The notes beneath the pieces were generated by a model. That model searched no databases. It was not told where the DNA came from and was given only the letters and a program-made list of their open reading frames with translations. Of a stretch of DNA of 5,878 nucleotides, positions 1 through 4,701 are shown in pieces (positions within the stretch are counted from its first letter, which is position 1; every line of letters starts with the position of its first letter). A program made the translations under genes and the position numbers. Origin of the DNA: an uncultured Lachnospiraceae bacterium (GTDB lineage: Bacteria > Bacillota > Clostridia > Lachnospirales > Lachnospiraceae). The DNA lies in NCBI GenBank assembly GCA_958444395.1, contig CAUCOL010000126.1, positions 1 to 5,878 of the forward strand. Reading direction: 5' to 3'.

Positions 1-845
1 TTCTTACGTTCTACGGTATTGGAGAAATTGTCCAGCGGATCATACCGGCTCGGACTATTCGGGATTGAGCACAAAAATGCCACTTCACTTAGAGACAGCT
101 CCGATGCCGGCTTACTGAAATAGCCTCTCGCTGCAGCCTCGATTCCATAATATCCATTGGAGAAGAAGACGTTATTAATATAAAACTCCAGAATCTGCTG
201 CTTCGTATATTTCTTCTCCAGCTCGATCGCAATAAATATCTCGCGGATCTTTCGCTCATAAGTCTGGTCATCGTTCAGGAACATACGCCGCGCCAGCTGC
301 TGCGTGATCGTACTGCCGCCTCGGGCGATCTTCTCCCCCTTCATCTTCGTGCGTACCAGCTGTACTGCCGCACTCATCAGAGCCTTTGGATCAAATCCTT
401 TATGTGAATAATAATCACGATCCTCTGTCACGATAAATGCATCCTGCACCCACTGCGGTATCTGATCGATCGTCAGATAATAGGCGTCCCTGTCGCCCTT
501 TTTCAGCTTTGCGATCGCCTTTTTATTCGATGCATACACGATACTCGTCTCAGAAGACTTAAACGTGTCTACCGTCGATTCTTTCACCACCTGCTTCGCC
601 TCAGACTGCCACTGCAGCAATGTATCTCCGTATTTAAAATAAAAGACACCCATAGCTACCAGGATCGCCAACAGAACCACAAGCAGCGAAATCTTCATCG
701 CCAGTCGAAACTTCGGGTGTTTTTTTCTCTTTTTTCTCTTTTTCTGTTTTACAGGATAGCTCTCAGAATGCAGATGTGATGCACTCCCATATGAATCCGA
801 ATGCAGACGTGATGCATTCCCATATGAATTCGTTGTATTATTCAT
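1..845 (-). CDS. Penicillin-binding protein 1A-type, glycosyltransferase (GT51) part; C-terminal end outside window
   Basis: This is a class A penicillin-binding protein that polymerises lipid II into glycan strands at the outer face of the membrane; the transpeptidase domain would lie beyond the window. The 281 visible residues start at the ATG at 845, which has GGAGG at 852-856. They show a Ser/His-rich cytoplasmic head (1-30), a Lys/Arg-rich stretch (34-46) and a membrane segment (about 49-70). The GT51 domain follows. Its motif 1 is EDRDYYSHKGFD (141-152), with E141 the expected catalytic Glu. Motif 2 is GGSTITQQLARRMFL (176-190). Next come RKIREIFIAIELE (198-210) and the ILEFYINNVFF segment (218-228), which match the later GT51 motifs. 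The frame is open to base 1 with no stop. The head contains two 11-residue repeats. Family assignment is near certain; the exact paralogue (PBP1A, PBP2a or similar) cannot be fixed without the C-terminus. Confidence 0.95.
   Translation of the reverse strand, partial: MNNTTNSYGNASRLHSDSYGSASHLHSESYPVKQKKRKKRKKHPKFRLAMKISLLVVLLAILVAMGVFYFKYGDTLLQWQSEAKQVVKESTVDTFKSSETSIVYASNKKAIAKLKKGDRDAYYLTIDQIPQWVQDAFIVTEDRDYYSHKGFDPKALMSAAVQLVRTKMKGEKIARGGSTITQQLARRMFLNDDQTYERKIREIFIAIELEKKYTKQQILEFYINNVFFSNGYYGIEAAARGYFSKPASELSLSEVAFLCSIPNSPSRYDPLDNFSNTVERK
766..831. repeat. Tandem repeat, two 33-bp units, in the N-terminus of the PBP gene
   Basis: Units 766-798 and 799-831 are nearly identical in DNA and keep the reading frame. 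They encode SYGNASRLHSD and SYGSASHLHSE, followed by the start of a third unit (SY). The repeat lies in the cytoplasmic head before the lysine-rich stretch and the membrane segment, so copy number could change without harming the enzyme domain. Confidence 0.85.
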
Positions 846-879
846 AAATTTCCTCCATTTTCCACAATCCAATAACTTT

Positions 880-888
880 ATCATACCA
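880..888 (-). promoter_or_regulatory. Probable extended -10 promoter for the PBP gene
   Basis: On the minus strand TATGAT (885-880) is preceded directly by TGG, giving an extended -10 (TGn-TATGAT). No good -35 lies 17 bases upstream, which is usual for extended -10 promoters. Transcription would begin near 873, leaving a leader of about 28 bases with the GGAGG ribosome site at 852-856. Confidence 0.5.
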
Positions 889-946
889 TATTTCAATAGC
901 AAATGCACCCTTTCCACCCGGGTTTCATAAAAAGATAAGAATTTTG

Positions 947-976
947 GTTTAAAGCCCATTTTCACCGGACATACTA
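947..976 (+). promoter_or_regulatory. Likely sigma-F (forespore) promoter for spoIIR
   Basis: GTTTA (947-951), a 15-base spacer, then GGACATACTA (967-976) fit the known Bacillus sigma-F pattern (gywTA, about 15 bases, GGnnAnAnTR) at every specified position. The -10 ends 28 bases before the spoIIR ATG, with the ribosome site between. spoIIR belongs to the sigma-F regulon in B. subtilis, so sequence and gene identity support each other. The same bases read as sigma-A elements are poor. Confidence 0.7.
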
Positions 977-1004
977 CAAATAGTAACGAAAGGAGCGATC
1001 ATTT

Positions 1005-1934
1005 ATGTATCATATATCCAAACCTTCTGCGCAGCCGGGAAATAAACGGTTTGTGCTGCTGGAACAGCTGCCGGTACTCTTATCATCCCGCATTTTGCTT
1101 TTAGTATTCCTGTATACGATGGCTTTTACCTTCCTTCTGGCAGGCCTGCGTATGCTGCAGCCCCGCACGGTCAGTCAGAGCACCTCTGTCATCGCCATCG
1201 CTTCTCCTCTGCAGATGCAGCAGGATATTGCTGCCCAGGTGATCCGATTCCATGTGATCGCTAACAGCGATACCACCGCCGACCAGAGCCTGAAGCTGAC
1301 GGTACGCGACGGCGTGATCCGTTCACTGCAGGACACACTCCGCTCGGCCGATTCCATCGAAGATGCCCGTCGTGCGATCCGGGCGCAGCTGCCGCAGATC
1401 CGTACCACTGCACGTCGTATTCTCTTAGAACAGGGCTGCGATGCTCCGGTGAATGTTCTGCTGACAAAACGGAACTTTCCGGTCAAAACCTATGGCGATC
1501 TGACGTTTCCTGCCGGTGAGTATGAGGCTCTGTGCATCGAGATCGGCGAAGCACGCGGACACAACTGGTGGTGTGTCCTGTACCCAAGCCTCTGCTTTAT
1601 AAATGAAACACACGCCGTCGTCCCTGATACATCCAAGCAAAAGCTGAAAAAAAATCTGACGGCACGGGAATATGCCCTGCTGGAGTCCCACACCAGCCGG
1701 ACGACTCTTTCCGCCAGGCGTACAACCGCAAAGAAAAATGCCGCTTCCGCTGCCAAATACGCAACAGCAAAAAAGAACAGCCCTTCTGCTGTCAATGCCA
1801 CAAAAGCAAGAAACACCTCTGCATCCAGGAAAAGAAAGACAACCGCCTCTGCCGGCAAAAAGCAAAAGAAAAATGCCGCCGCGCCAAAAGTAATCTGGCG
1901 CAGCGGCATCATGGATCGTCTCTGCGGACATTAA
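1005..1934 (+). CDS. spoIIR: Stage II sporulation protein R (SpoIIR), with a long Lys/Ala-rich C-terminal stretch
   Basis: SpoIIR is made in the forespore under sigma-F and secreted into the intermembrane space. There it triggers SpoIIGA to process pro-sigma-E in the mother cell. The 309-residue product has a membrane segment or signal anchor at about 28-46. The SpoIIR core follows: IRFHVIANSDT (80-90), DQSLKLTVRD (93-102), then YGDLTFPAGEYEALCIEIGE (163-182) and GHNWWCVLYPSLCF (185-198). The start has GAAAGGAG at 988-995. The core ends near 228 (LTAREYALLE). Residues about 232-294 are low-complexity Lys/Arg/Ala/Ser/Thr, and a short segment KVIWRSGIMDRL (295-306) resembles the usual SpoIIR end. 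This makes the protein clearly longer than the roughly 220 residues common in the family. The gene converges on the DUF1934 gene, and their stop codons share TTAA (1931-1934). Confidence 0.95.
   Translation: MYHISKPSAQPGNKRFVLLEQLPVLLSSRILLLVFLYTMAFTFLLAGLRMLQPRTVSQSTSVIAIASPLQMQQDIAAQVIRFHVIANSDTTADQSLKLTVRDGVIRSLQDTLRSADSIEDARRAIRAQLPQIRTTARRILLEQGCDAPVNVLLTKRNFPVKTYGDLTFPAGEYEALCIEIGEARGHNWWCVLYPSLCFINETHAVVPDTSKQKLKKNLTAREYALLESHTSRTTLSARRTTAKKNAASAAKYATAKKNSPSAVNATKARNTSASRKRKTTASAGKKQKKNAAAPKVIWRSGIMDRLCGH
1864..1909 (-). terminator. Intrinsic terminator of the leftward DUF1934 operon, inside the spoIIR 3' coding end
   Basis: Arms 1873-1885 and 1897-1909 pair over 13 positions with one mismatch, are very GC-rich, and enclose an 11-base loop. 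Read on the minus strand the hairpin is followed by TTTTCTTTT (1872-1864), a good U-tract. It begins 21 bases after the DUF1934 stop codon. On the plus strand no T-run follows, so it should act only on the leftward transcript. The same bases encode the last part of the SpoIIR lysine/alanine-rich stretch and its conserved end. Confidence 0.8.
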
Positions 1935-2359
1935 AGCATCTGCACATCAATCTGAATCGTACAGTCTGTGGTCTGCGTATGATTGATCGACAGACTGTAT
2001 CGGATGCACAGGGACAGCAGATCCTCCTGCTCCTCCAGCTCCACATGTGATGTGTGCACATACATGCTCATCGATCCCATCGGTGTATCATACAGAAACC
2101 GGTCGGAATGATTTTTCTGAAACACCATCTGTGTTTCAATCGATCCCTTCTTTACCAGGGAAGCCGTTCCTTCTGCAATCTTCAGGATGCAGCGTGTTGC
2201 CTGCACCTGTCCTTCCGGCTCATCCTCCGGGTACTCCTCGTATTTGATCACATGCTTTCCCTGCAAATATTTGTATACGCCCGGCTGCTTCGTCTGGATC
2301 TGATACTCTTCTCCATCCTGCACCTGCGTAGACGTAATAGAAACCATAACATTACTCAT
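1931..2359 (-). CDS. DUF1934 family protein (YwiB-like beta-barrel)
   Basis: The 142-residue soluble protein fits the DUF1934 family (B. subtilis YwiB), small calycin-like beta-barrels of unknown role. Family-like features are the N-terminal strand MSNVMVSITSTQ, the central YEEYPEDE segment, an ILKI...EGTASLVKKG stretch, a TQMVFQKN strand, a DTPMGSMSMYVHT segment and alternating hydrophobic residues near the end (LSLCIRYSLSIN). No signal peptide or membrane segment is seen. It starts 6 bases after the stop of the upstream gene and has only a weak ribosome site (GGCGAAATGATG), so translation is probably coupled. The terminator lies at 1909-1864. Family assignment is by pattern memory, without a profile search. 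Confidence 0.85.
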   Translation of the reverse strand: MSNVMVSITSTQVQDGEEYQIQTKQPGVYKYLQGKHVIKYEEYPEDEPEGQVQATRCILKIAEGTASLVKKGSIETQMVFQKNHSDRFLYDTPMGSMSMYVHTSHVELEEQEDLLSLCIRYSLSINHTQTTDCTIQIDVQML

Positions 2360-2365
2360 AATTCA

Positions 2366-2878
2366 TCATTTCGCCTTATTATTCATCGAATCGATCTTGT
2401 TCTGGAGACGCTCACGGAATGTAGGTTTTCTCTTCGGCGCATTTTCCAGATTGCCACGGACACCCTTGATCCCCATAATATAAATACCGCTGACGATCGC
2501 ACGAATCTCTTTCTTAACCGGTACCTGATCAAAGATCTTCTCATCGCAGATCATAGACATGATCTTCGGACCAACCTTCGCCTTTACGATCGGCACTTTC
2601 TGACCACGGAAACGCTTCGGCGTCTGATCGATCACGATCTGAGGCAGCCCCGATTCCTTCAACTTCATCCGCTTTTTATCTACTACAAGCATAGAGACTG
2701 TCTGGGATGCTTTCTGCATCTCTTCCTGTGTCTGCGCCTGCTTATCCTGCAGTTTCTTTCCATAAATACCTAATGCTACCAATGCTGCGACCAATGCTAC
2801 AATGACAACGATCATCACAATAACCCACGGTCGAATATGAATACCTGCAACCGGTACCCATGTCATAAAATCCATCAT
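2366..2878 (-). CDS. Membrane-anchored hypothetical protein, first gene of the DUF1934 operon
   Basis: I do not recognise a named family. The 170-residue product has one long hydrophobic segment (about 18-39, IVMIVVIVALVAALVALGIYG). A short charged, Gln-rich helix follows (41-60). After that comes a compact basic domain with KVPIVKAKVGPKIMSMICDEKIFDQVPVKKE-type alternation (94-125), a GIYIMGIKGVRG turn (131-142) and a lysine-rich end (148-170). Topology is probably N-out with the bulk in the cytoplasm. The start at 2878 has GGAGG at 2888-2892 with a 9-base gap; the next ATG (2875) would leave 12, so 2878 is preferred. It precedes the DUF1934 gene by 6 bases and should be co-transcribed with it from the promoter at 2964-2992. 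Confidence 0.75.
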   Translation of the reverse strand: MMDFMTWVPVAGIHIRPWVIVMIVVIVALVAALVALGIYGKKLQDKQAQTQEEMQKASQTVSMLVVDKKRMKLKESGLPQIVIDQTPKRFRGQKVPIVKAKVGPKIMSMICDEKIFDQVPVKKEIRAIVSGIYIMGIKGVRGNLENAPKRKPTFRERLQNKIDSMNNKAK

Positions 2879-2963
2879 CTTTATATTCCTCCACCATCGT
2901 GATTTAGTAGTATCTCATCCTTTGCCACATGGCACGACAGATGAAATTCTTCTCTAAAATACT

Positions 2964-2992
2964 ACTTTAACATACTTTGATGGATCTTTCAA
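2964..2992 (-). promoter_or_regulatory. Sigma-A-type promoter for the 2878-1931 operon
   Basis: On the minus strand TTGAAA (2992-2987), a 17-base spacer and TAAAGT (2969-2964) form a good housekeeping promoter. TGT just before the -10 adds an extended -10. Transcription would start near 2957 and give a leader of about 79 bases. The leader holds an 8-bp inverted repeat whose outer arm (2959-2966) touches the -10, and a small TGCCA-CA-TGGCA hairpin. The rest of 2879-3007 shows no gene. Confidence 0.55.
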
Positions 2993-3004
2993 ACAATTCG
3001 TGCG

Positions 3005-3054
3005 AAAAATACCAGGAAAGAGATCGATCCGATACGATATCTTTCCTGGTATTT
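3005..3054 (-). terminator. Intrinsic terminator of the toxin-antitoxin cassette (repeat copy 1 hairpin)
   Basis: Arms 3007-3026 and 3035-3054 pair over 20 positions with one mismatch around an 8-base loop. On the minus strand the hairpin runs straight into TTTTT (3009-3005). It lies about 95 bases after the toxin stop codon and just upstream of the promoter of the next leftward operon, so it should isolate the two units. Confidence 0.7.
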
Positions 3055-3076
3055 CATCCCGGTTCTATTGCGTATT
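3008..3076. repeat. 69-bp direct repeat, copy 1 (left side of toxin-antitoxin cassette)
   Basis: This segment matches 4130-4198 in the same orientation with two mismatches (3057 and 3059), at a fixed offset of 1122 bases. It consists of the long hairpin (3007-3054) plus CGGTTCTATTGCGTATT (3060-3076). Similarity stops sharply on both sides. Either a site duplicated on insertion of the cassette or two copies of a dispersed palindromic element would explain it. Confidence 0.9.
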
Positions 3077-3149
3077 CAGTTATTTTACCACTGCTCATCT
3101 CGCATTCATATATACAGTAAATATTCCTGAATCTATTAACATTTGGTTT

Positions 3150-3863
3150 TCACAAATGCAATAATATCATCGTTTTTTTCATTGTGTTACTATCAGATTC
3201 CAATTCTTGAATTGATTTCCATGTGTATTTCTTATTATCAAGTTCAAAAACATTACCAGCCATGCCTTCCGGCACTGTATCCAAAGAAAGACTGTATAAT
3301 GTATGTTTATATTGCTTATACACCTGATCACTTTCTGAATATTTACAATGTAGTGCATTCGTAACATATGCTGTTGTTACCTTCATATCAAGCAACTCAC
3401 TCGCATGTTTATCAATATTTTCCTTATTAGAGGCTTCTGTCCTATAGTATGGAAACAGCCAGCACTTCCATCTTTCATCATAAACCTGCAAATACTCATT
3501 TTGAGGATTGGTAATAGCTAATAAAGAAAACTCATGATATATTCCCGATAAATGTTCTGCAAGAAGCTGAGTTATTTTCAACAAGTCACGCTTGGACAAA
3601 TCACCAATTTTCTTTTCCATTCTCCATTCATCCATACTCACAACTCTATCAATTCTTGCCCACGATTCTCTTGCTAAACCGGCATCTCCCCAATCATCAA
3701 TTTTAATACTATAAGGATTTTTTTTATCTTTACTTGTAACCATCATTGCAAGAACAACAATCGTATTTTCATCAATAACAATAGCAGGTCTACGCTTAGA
3801 TACATCTATTTCCTGAAATGGAAACTGAGTCCACCACACCTCACCTAAGTTATATTTTCCCAT
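3150..3863 (-). CDS. MazF/PemK-family toxin with extra C-terminal domain (possibly degenerate Nudix fold); C-terminal frameshift
   Basis: MazF/PemK toxins are endoribonucleases that cut mRNA when freed from their antitoxin. Residues 1-105 carry the family signature: GEVWWTQFPF (7-16), KRRPAIVI (23-30, with R25 in the usual catalytic position), VTSK (42-45, usual TS pair), SWARIDRVVSMDE (67-79) and KKIGDLSKRDLLKI (84-97). Residues about 110-237 are extra: IYHEFSLLAITN, YLQVYDERWKCWLFPYY (124-140) and KYSESDQVYKQYKHTLYSL (174-192) suggest a Nudix-like fold, but no Nudix box (GX5EX7REUXEEXGU) is present, so hydrolysis is doubtful. The start at 3863 is set by AGGAGG at 3870-3875; an in-frame ATG at 3920 lies inside the antitoxin gene and has no such site. 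The last residues (TMILLHL) look wrong: one more A in the A7 run at 3179-3173 would give KKNDDIIAFVKTKC, ending at 3136. Confidence 0.85.
   Translation of the reverse strand: MGKYNLGEVWWTQFPFQEIDVSKRRPAIVIDENTIVVLAMMVTSKDKKNPYSIKIDDWGDAGLARESWARIDRVVSMDEWRMEKKIGDLSKRDLLKITQLLAEHLSGIYHEFSLLAITNPQNEYLQVYDERWKCWLFPYYRTEASNKENIDKHASELLDMKVTTAYVTNALHCKYSESDQVYKQYKHTLYSLSLDTVPEGMAGNVFELDNKKYTWKSIQELESDSNTMKKTMILLHL
3173..3179 (-). other. A7 tract, apparent -1 frameshift site in the toxin gene
   Basis: Zero frame reads ATG AAA AAA ACG and stops at 3150 after seven odd residues. The -1 frame after the A-run reads AAC GAT GAT ATT ATT GCA and ends in TAA at 3138-3136, giving a 242-residue protein with a natural-looking amphipathic end. 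Confidence 0.6.
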
Positions 3864-4020
3864 CCTTTTCCTCCTGCATATAAATCTCATCCCACTGATC
3901 ATCCTGCATCCATTCATCATCTATGGCTATGTCATTCGCATTCTCAGCACTTGCATATAGTTTATCCCTATTCAATTCTATAAAACGCTTAAAGTCTTTA
4001 ATATCTTTTACCGTTTCCAT
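3850..4020 (-). CDS. Small acidic antitoxin of the MazF-like toxin (56 residues)
   Basis: This short gene sits where a type II antitoxin is expected. It overlaps the toxin start by 14 bases (3850-3863). It starts at the ATG at 4020 with AAAGGAG about 5 bases upstream. The product begins METVKDIKDFKRFIELNRDK, a charged helical N-terminus, and ends in an acidic, aromatic tail (DDEWMQDDQWDEIYMQEEKD, 34-53). Acidic, Trp/Tyr-bearing tails of this kind are what MazE-type antitoxins wrap around the basic groove of the toxin. No helix-turn-helix or AbrB-type DNA-binding fold is recognisable in so short a protein, so operator binding is uncertain. Assignment rests on context, size, overlap and tail chemistry. 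Confidence 0.83.
   Translation of the reverse strand: METVKDIKDFKRFIELNRDKLYASAENANDIAIDDEWMQDDQWDEIYMQEEKDGKI
3870..3875 (-). promoter_or_regulatory. Strong ribosome binding site that fixes the toxin start
   Basis: A perfect AGGAGG lies 6 bases before the ATG at 3863 and inside the antitoxin coding region. It sets the toxin start there. It also implies that toxin translation does not depend wholly on coupling to the antitoxin. Confidence 0.85.
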
Positions 4021-4043
4021 GAATGCTCCTTTCCTATCAATGC

Positions 4044-4073
4044 GACAATTGACAAATATATTGTTCGAGTCAA
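4044..4073. promoter_or_regulatory. Possible operator in the antitoxin leader
   Basis: TTGAC (4049-4053) and GTCAA (4069-4073) form a spaced inverted repeat. GACAATTGAC (4044-4053) and ACAAATATATTGT (4052-4064) are each near-palindromic. These lie just downstream of the predicted transcription start, a usual place for autoregulation of toxin-antitoxin operons. AT-rich DNA yields such patterns by chance, so confidence is low. Confidence 0.25.
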
Positions 4074-4083
4074 CCTATTAGAT

Positions 4084-4112
4084 AGTGTACCACATATTTT
4101 TATTCGTAACAA
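4084..4112 (-). promoter_or_regulatory. Promoter of the toxin-antitoxin operon
   Basis: On the minus strand TTGTTA (4112-4107), a 17-base spacer and TACACT (4089-4084) with TGG directly before it make an extended -10 sigma-A promoter. It lies between repeat copy 2 and the antitoxin, so the cassette carries its own promoter. The start would be near 4077, giving a leader of about 57 bases. Confidence 0.6.
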
Positions 4113-4129
4113 TCATTTTCTCTTTTGTG

Positions 4130-4198
4130 AATACCAGGAAAGAGATCGATCCGATACGATATCTTTCCTGGTATTTCAGCTCGGTTCTATTGCGTATT
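4130..4198. repeat. 69-bp direct repeat, copy 2 (right side of toxin-antitoxin cassette)
   Basis: Partner of 3008-3076. The hairpin (arms 4130-4148 and 4157-4175) is identical in both copies. Here no T-run follows on the minus strand (TTCACAAAAG), so termination should be weaker than at copy 1. The repeat overlaps the end of the restored reading frame of the neighbouring membrane-protein gene, whose TAG lies at 4189-4187. Copy 2 plus its hairpin may thus be the original gene end and terminator. Confidence 0.88.
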
Positions 4199-4701
4199 TA
4201 TTATTCCCTGTTCATTTCCATTTTGTGCTGCTGTGCAAAGTTTATACAATTCGTTGCAATCCTCCTTTTCCAGCAGATAATCTATAGTATCTACACTCAG
4301 TTTGTTACTCGGAAAACTCCATTGCACCTTAACATCGGTTCCGTTTTTAAACTCACCTTAATATACGGATGCTTCAGCGCCGTGCCATTAACAGAAATAA
4401 TACTTGCTTTTTTATCTTTCCTTTTTGCACGTTTCAGGATCTCATAAAATTTCTTCTTACTGTCATTATCTTTTGCGATATCTCCACGCCCTATATCCAG
4501 TTCTGCATCTTTTCCTCCATCAGAAACATTTTGATATACGACCGCTTTCTCAATCTCCGATATATCCGTGATTTTCATTTGCGATAAAATGCTGTTGTGA
4601 GCACTTTTATAAAAATACAAAATGCCTGCCGCACACAAAAGGATCAGTGCTGCTCCCACCACAATAAATTTTCTTTTACCTGCTTTCTGTTTTCCGTTCA
4701 T
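4187..4701 (-). CDS. Small N-terminally anchored membrane protein, unknown family, with apparent -1 frameshift
   Basis: No family recognised. The ATG at 4701 is chosen because AGGAAG lies 7 bases before it (4714-4709); an in-frame ATG at 4719 lacks a ribosome site. The product has a basic head (MNGKQKAGKRK), one membrane segment (about 12-30, FIVVGAALILLCAAGILYF) and a hydrophilic, presumably outside, domain. The uninterrupted frame stops at 4297 (134 residues), ending in unconvincing residues (MLRCNGVFRVTN). A -1 shift at the A-run 4348-4344 continues smoothly with NGTDVKVQWSFPSNKLSVDT, then IDYLLEKEDCNELYKLC, to a TAG at 4189-4187, for 171 residues. The slip point is a T TTA AAA heptamer (4351-4345) in canonical phase. 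The gene overlaps the upstream gene by 26 bases. It may be a pseudogene, a frameshifted gene or a sequence error. Confidence 0.6.
4345..4351 (-). other. In-phase slippery heptamer U UUA AAA, apparent -1 frameshift site
   Basis: Zero frame is AGT TTA AAA ACG, so the heptamer T TTA AAA has the X XXY YYZ phasing used in programmed -1 frameshifting. After the slip, decoding would go on AAC GGA ACC GAT into a 52-codon sense stretch. A weak CGGAA/TTCCG pairing lies just downstream, but it is too close and too short to be convincing as a stimulator. Confidence 0.5.

Noticed and set aside
1425..1931. Minus-strand open frames (168 and 140 codons) opposite spoIIR, rich in Phe/Ala/Leu and looking membrane-like
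   Set aside because: The hydrophobic look comes from the complement of Lys/Ala codons in the SpoIIR tail; no ribosome site, and spoIIR is certain.
2054..2773. Long plus-strand open frame (239 codons) across the DUF1934 and membrane-protein genes
   Set aside because: Antisense to two well-supported genes with ribosome sites; the translation is Leu/Arg/His-rich with no domain, and no ribosome site precedes it.
3054..3149. In-frame continuation past the toxin TGA, ending YECEMSSGKITEYAIEPG
   Set aside because: It looks protein-like and could be the remnant of another gene's end, but it is only 31 codons, lacks a start and requires stop readthrough. A chance frame is as likely.
3143..3364. Plus-strand open frame of 73 codons
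   Set aside because: It is antisense to the toxin C-terminal domain and has no supporting signals.
3008..4198. Classical insertion sequence or integrase-borne element
   Set aside because: There is no transposase or recombinase between the repeats, and the 69-bp repeats are far longer than normal target-site duplications.
4085..4447. Plus-strand open frame of 120 codons with hydrophobic stretches
   Set aside because: It crosses repeat copy 2 and lies opposite the membrane-protein gene; no ribosome site.
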